Source of the DNA: Rhyzopertha dominica
Lineage: Eukaryota > Arthropoda > Insecta > Coleoptera > Bostrichidae
Assembly: GCA_025024175.1 (NCBI GenBank)
Contig: QCXZ01000137.1
Location: 24,242,001-24,306,000 of the forward strand
DNA length: 64,000 nucleotides
Direction of reading: 5' to 3'
Both the position numbers and the translations under genes were made by a program. Shown one piece after another: positions 60,129-64,000 of the stretch. The notes under the pieces are model-generated. The model searched no databases and was not told the DNA's origin. It worked only from the letters and a program-made list of their open reading frames with translations. The first letter of the stretch is position 1, and each line of letters starts with the position of its first letter.

Positions 60129-60479
60129 ACTGTCACAGACCGTTTATTCAAAAAACGTCGACCATTAGAAACTCCAATATATGTGTGTACAGTGCATCAA
60201 AAGAAACGAAATCTATGTAAAATGCAAAAGCTTCCTGTAGTTGTTTTATATAAAAAAAATGTAGCTGGGTAGGGTTATGCAAAATACTTCTCAAGTTACA
60301 CAGCTATGTCTTACAGGTTACTTTATTTAATGAGCCCTGGTAAAACTACTGGTTATGCTAGAAGTAGCTTTGCTATTTTCCTTGTAGGTATATGTTTTGC
60401 ATTTATCTAGAATTATTTTTCACTTCTTGTTTTAAGGTGCCTAAATATAGGTAATCAGTATAAAGGGTTACAACCAATA

Positions 60480-60960
60480 TATAGATAGTAAAAAGACGCA
60501 TCTAATTTGTCTTGAAAGCTAAATCTCACAGCTTGAGAAGATTAATATGTTGAGTCTTATTTATTGCGATTGCCTTTGATCCACTTACTGCTATGTAGTG
60601 AACTAAGTTACCACGTTATTTTAGGTCAGAGAGTCTATCTACAACCATTGCACTTTATACAATCGCATATCCATACGCTGTGATGTAGGTAGTACAGCTG
60701 ATCTGGATGGATCTATTTCGTTTTTTTTCTTCCTTGTATTATTCCACAGTGCCACTTTTTTTATACTCTGAAGATTATCGGTAATATTCGGAGTTAATTA
60801 TTTATCTTTTATTGATAAAGTAACTAAGGATAATAATAGTATGATTAATATACTTAATTGTCCTACTACTTTTTGTCAGCACAGCCGCATACTTAATATT
60901 ATATATAAGCCGTTCTTAATTAGTATCTAGTTATATAAGCTGATATTATTCATGGAATAG
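60480..60960 (+). repeat. Diverged direct repeat, copy 1
   Basis: Shares ordered blocks with 62240-62750: AGCTAAATCTCACAGCTTGAGAA / AACTAAATTCTACAGCTTGAGAA, AGTCTATCTA.AACC.TTG, GGATC/AGATCTGTTTCGTTTT, and a terminal CACA.CC.CATACTTAA. Old duplication or dispersed element. Confidence 0.55.
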
Positions 60961-62239
60961 TTTTGTAGTATTACCGATGAGGCCCAGAAACTGAACTTTG
61001 GACCTCTACCCCATTATGAGTGAGTGCAGCATACCTCATAAAACATAATGTGCCTCATAACCTATTAATGAAATGCCCTTCAAACAATCTAAAAAACGAT
61101 CAAATTCTGTTTACATATTTAGCTAGAATAACAATATTAGATCCGTAAGAAATCAAGACGAACAATATGATGATAAAAAAAGCTGTCGTCGGACGACAGT
61201 CGTCCAGTAAGCGCTTCTGGTAGCTTGCCTCATAAGCCGTAGGTTTAAGAACTTTAGCATGCATTCTGTATGTTTTTGACGTCTTTTTGTAAACGTTCGG
61301 TACAGACCCAAATGTTTGTTTTATGAGACTACTGATTTTCGGGATATAACTTATAATACTGATAATACATATAAGTAATACCTAGACGCTATCATGAATG
61401 ATCTGGCTTTGTATAGAAACCGTTCAGCATAAAGTCGCTGTGTAGCGCGACCACTTTGTGGGCATTCACCATACAGATAATTTATAACGAACTCCTCCGC
61501 GTTTGTATAATAAACCCCCATATTCAAAAGTCACTTAACTCTCACTTATTTAATATTTAAATAAAAAAAAACAAATTTCCAAACAGCAAATCACAAGAGC
61601 TGATTCTGTGACTTGCTTGTTAATTTTGTTTTTCTTCAATATCATTATTCGTGGTAAACGTAGACTTTTTTATAATCTCATTCATCTTCCTATAAGAAGT
61701 TTTACACTAAAAATAAGTGTGTAGAAAAACTTCGGGCATTTGGCACAAATAATAACTTTAAAAATGTCATTTATTCTGGAATTCAAAAATAAACACAACA
61801 TTTGGATTTAGGTTTTTTGTAATTGTCATAAGGCTTTCGTTCAGAAATGAAAATACTCTAAATGTCATTTTTTATACCTGTATCACGAATAAAGTACTGT
61901 TATAAATTAATTTTTCTTATTTATTTTTAAGGGGCACATAATGTTTATTTATTTATAAAAAATCTCACAAAAATATCAAATATTTGTGTACATACGTATC
62001 CAGAAAAATATGTTCCAATAAAATAATATGTAACCAACATATACCGTTCTATAAAAGAAAAAAACAGTTGGCTATCGTTATTTTATTTTAACACGTCTTT
62101 TTTACGCCAGATGTGCGATTTGCGAAAATATATACTTTATGGGGCATATCATTTACCTGAAATAATCAAATTATAAGGGTGCGACAGGCAACCTGGAACA
62201 TCTAGTATAATATACTACCTTTAGATAGAAGAAATGCCT
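60961..62239. other. Intergenic, no supportable gene
   Basis: AT-rich; a small inverted sequence GTCGTCGGACGACAG near 61185 is the only structure noticed. Confidence 0.4.
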
Positions 62240-62750
62240 ATATAGAAATGTTTCTGATCTTGAAAACTAAATTCTACAGCTTGAGAACATTAAGATCGGT
62301 AGCCTTACTAAACGTTATTTTCTTGGATTCGATATGTGGTGAACTATAAGAGCTTCATCCACGTTTTATGGACGACAAAGTCTATCTATAACCGTTGTAC
62401 GTCACACATTCTGACATATCCAGAATATCCGCACGCATTGATGTCCTGCTGCTTTGGGTAGATCTGTTTCGTTTTGTGGTAACTTGTACCTATTTCTTGC
62501 TTAGTGGATGAGTTAAAATCTTCACGATTTCCTTCGGATTGTTACATCGTACAGTATCGCCACTTTTTATAACTGATGAATCTAGGAAATATTTGCGGTG
62601 ATAAATGATGAACATAAAAATACTAACGAAAATTGTCTTACTAACTCTTTATTCACGTCGTATTCATATAGGTACTTATTTCACCCATTCTTTGTCTACA
62701 CAACCACATACTTAACTGTTCACAATTAGTGGTTATTTAATTAATAAATA
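62240..62750 (+). repeat. Diverged direct repeat, copy 2
   Basis: Partner of 60480-60960, about 1.75 kb downstream in the same orientation. No coding seen. Confidence 0.55.
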
Positions 62751-63287
62751 GGTAGGTTCAGTTCGTGCTTGGTTTCATCAGTCTAGTCAAATATACCCAC
62801 TACTTTTTGATATTTACATGAATAAGTACTGCTTGAAATAAACTATTTGAGCTAATTTTGTTATTACTTACCTAAATGATTTTATAGTGAATACGTTTTC
62901 CACCTGAACAGTGGTTCGTTTATTAGCAAGTAAATAATAAATATAAGTAATACATTTTTAAACGTTGCTTAAACGATGCCATCACATGACATTTTGAAAA
63001 TAGTGGCAACATCAAGGTCAGTTTATGAACATTTTTATTGCTTATTTACTAGATCCCGATAATACATTATTAAAAATAACGGTCATATCTTTTTTATTTT
63101 TTGTGATTTATTTTTTGTTTGTGATTTTTCATCTTTATACTCGATGTTTTATTTCAGCACTCTACACGGATTTTTTCTCTTTAAGAATCTAGAAAAAATT
63201 TTGTGTAGTATTTAAAATATTTGCAAAAGAACGTCGCGATTTTTTATGTAATACATATATATTTCAACGCTATCGGTAATTTACCTA

Positions 63288-63542
63288 AGCAAATAGTTAT
63301 GAAAAGACTCATTGAAAGAGATGTTTGGGATGATGGAATCTTTTTAAAAATTGCCATTTCAGAAACAAAGGTACATGTTATTCCCGAATTTGTGATCACT
63401 GGTGAAAATATTGACGGTGTAAATTTTGTCGATCTTATCAGAAGATATACAGTAGTCGTTTTGTACACAATTAGAAACACAAAGTTGACATACACATTAG
63501 ATCTCCATCTACAAAGCATGGCAGATGGTTTTTTAAAACATT
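63288..63542 (+). CDS. Unrecognised gene, candidate exon 1
   Basis: About 85 open codons with natural composition: K-R-L-I-E-R-D-V-W-D-D-G-I-F-L-K-I, then V-H-V-I-P-E-F-V-I-T-G, then V-N-F-V-D-L-I-R-R-Y. The frame is open back to about 63221, so the true start or acceptor is uncertain (an ATG lies at 63299). It ends AAACATT|GTAATT; phase 1 fits the next exon. No family recognised. Confidence 0.5.
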
Positions 63543-63639
63543 GTAATTAAATATTTTGAGTATATTCTGTGGAATTACATATATTTGGAAAAATAGACTA
63601 TAATACGCTATGACATACCTACCTAGGGCATCGTTTCAG

Positions 63640-63865
63640 ACGCTCATTGGTGTCCCCTTCTGGCAGCTTTAGGAACAGATATCCTAAGAATTGAAAAGCA
63701 CGGAGGTAAATATTATATAGAAAGGGCTGTAGAAAATAAAAATAAAAAAGAATCGCTAACAACACTGAGTGAAACCTCTGGTACACAAGATTTGGATTCG
63801 AGGCGAGGCGAGTGCAAGAGAATATCCCTACAGAATATGAAATCCTCCTTGACAAATTTTGTTAG
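63640..63865 (+). CDS. Unrecognised gene, candidate exon 2 (3' limit uncertain)
   Basis: Acceptor GGGCATCGTTTCAG, after a 97-bp intron. In the phase set by the previous exon it reads A-H-W-C-P-L-L-A-A-L-G-T-D-I-L, then a charged stretch with N-K-N-K-K-E-S and S-R-R-G-E-C-K-R-I. Coding character fades after about 63860, where GTTAGT could be a donor; the frame stays open to a TGA near 63979. The gene continues beyond the window or ends there. Confidence 0.5.
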
Positions 63866-64000
63866 TAGAAAGTTGTTTTCAATATCTATAGATTTGAAAT
63901 ATAATAAATTAACCAATAAATTATTCTTTCAAACTACTAGTTGCCTAATACTTTTACATAACTACTTTTCGTATCTGTGACAAGACAGTTATGAAAAAAG

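Noticed and set aside
1..64000. CRISPR array, operon, bacterial promoter or rRNA genes
   Set aside because: No regularly spaced short repeats and no rRNA signatures; introns and retroelements show the DNA is eukaryotic.

Overview
The window looks like AT-rich nuclear DNA of an insect. Small introns (58 to about 100 bp) sit beside kilobase introns full of repeats, Penelope-like and jockey/CR1-like retroelements and hAT-type MITEs are present, and the two recognisable genes belong to insect families. A beetle or another holometabolous insect would fit, but nothing in the sequence fixes the order.

Layout. (1) 1-9232, minus strand: the 5' two-thirds of a chemosensory ionotropic receptor gene, IR75-like. 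I assembled it by eye from six phase-compatible exons; it runs off the left edge. Its large introns hold decayed Penelope-like element (PLE) pieces. (2) About 12-16 kb: short exon-like stretches of uncertain strand, then a nest of elements: an ~0.87 kb repeat split by a 1.8 kb PLE, itself split by a 386 bp insert that carries a perfect 89-bp-arm palindrome. (3) 17-21.7 kb: mostly featureless, with one hAT-type MITE. (4) 21767-27705, plus strand: a complete five-exon acyl-CoA desaturase gene (366 codons) with all three histidine boxes. Its 4 kb third intron holds a decayed PLE and short tandem repeats. (5) 32389-44361: a 12 kb element with near-identical 4.83 kb inverted arms, a 2.3 kb centre containing an assembly gap, 5'-AGT/ACT-3' ends and a perfect 6-bp target-site duplication (TGTTCT). 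The arms hold higher-order tandem repeats and a tRNA-derived head but no gene I can read. (6) 44.4-49.1 kb: two more PLE fragments. (7) 55.6-57.7 kb: a LINE whose reverse-transcriptase frame is interrupted by another copy of the 0.87 kb repeat. (8) 59.2-60.1 kb: a non-autonomous hAT element with an 8-bp duplication. (9) 63.2-64 kb: two phase-compatible exons of an unrecognised plus-strand gene.

Functionally, only the desaturase (fatty acid, hydrocarbon or pheromone precursor desaturation in the endoplasmic reticulum) and the ionotropic receptor (odour or acid sensing at the sensory neuron membrane) can be named. The rest is dominated by mobile DNA. The best candidates for something new are the 12 kb palindromic element and the hammerhead-ribozyme-like motifs at the ends of the PLEs. 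Similarities were judged from remembered family patterns; no database search was run.
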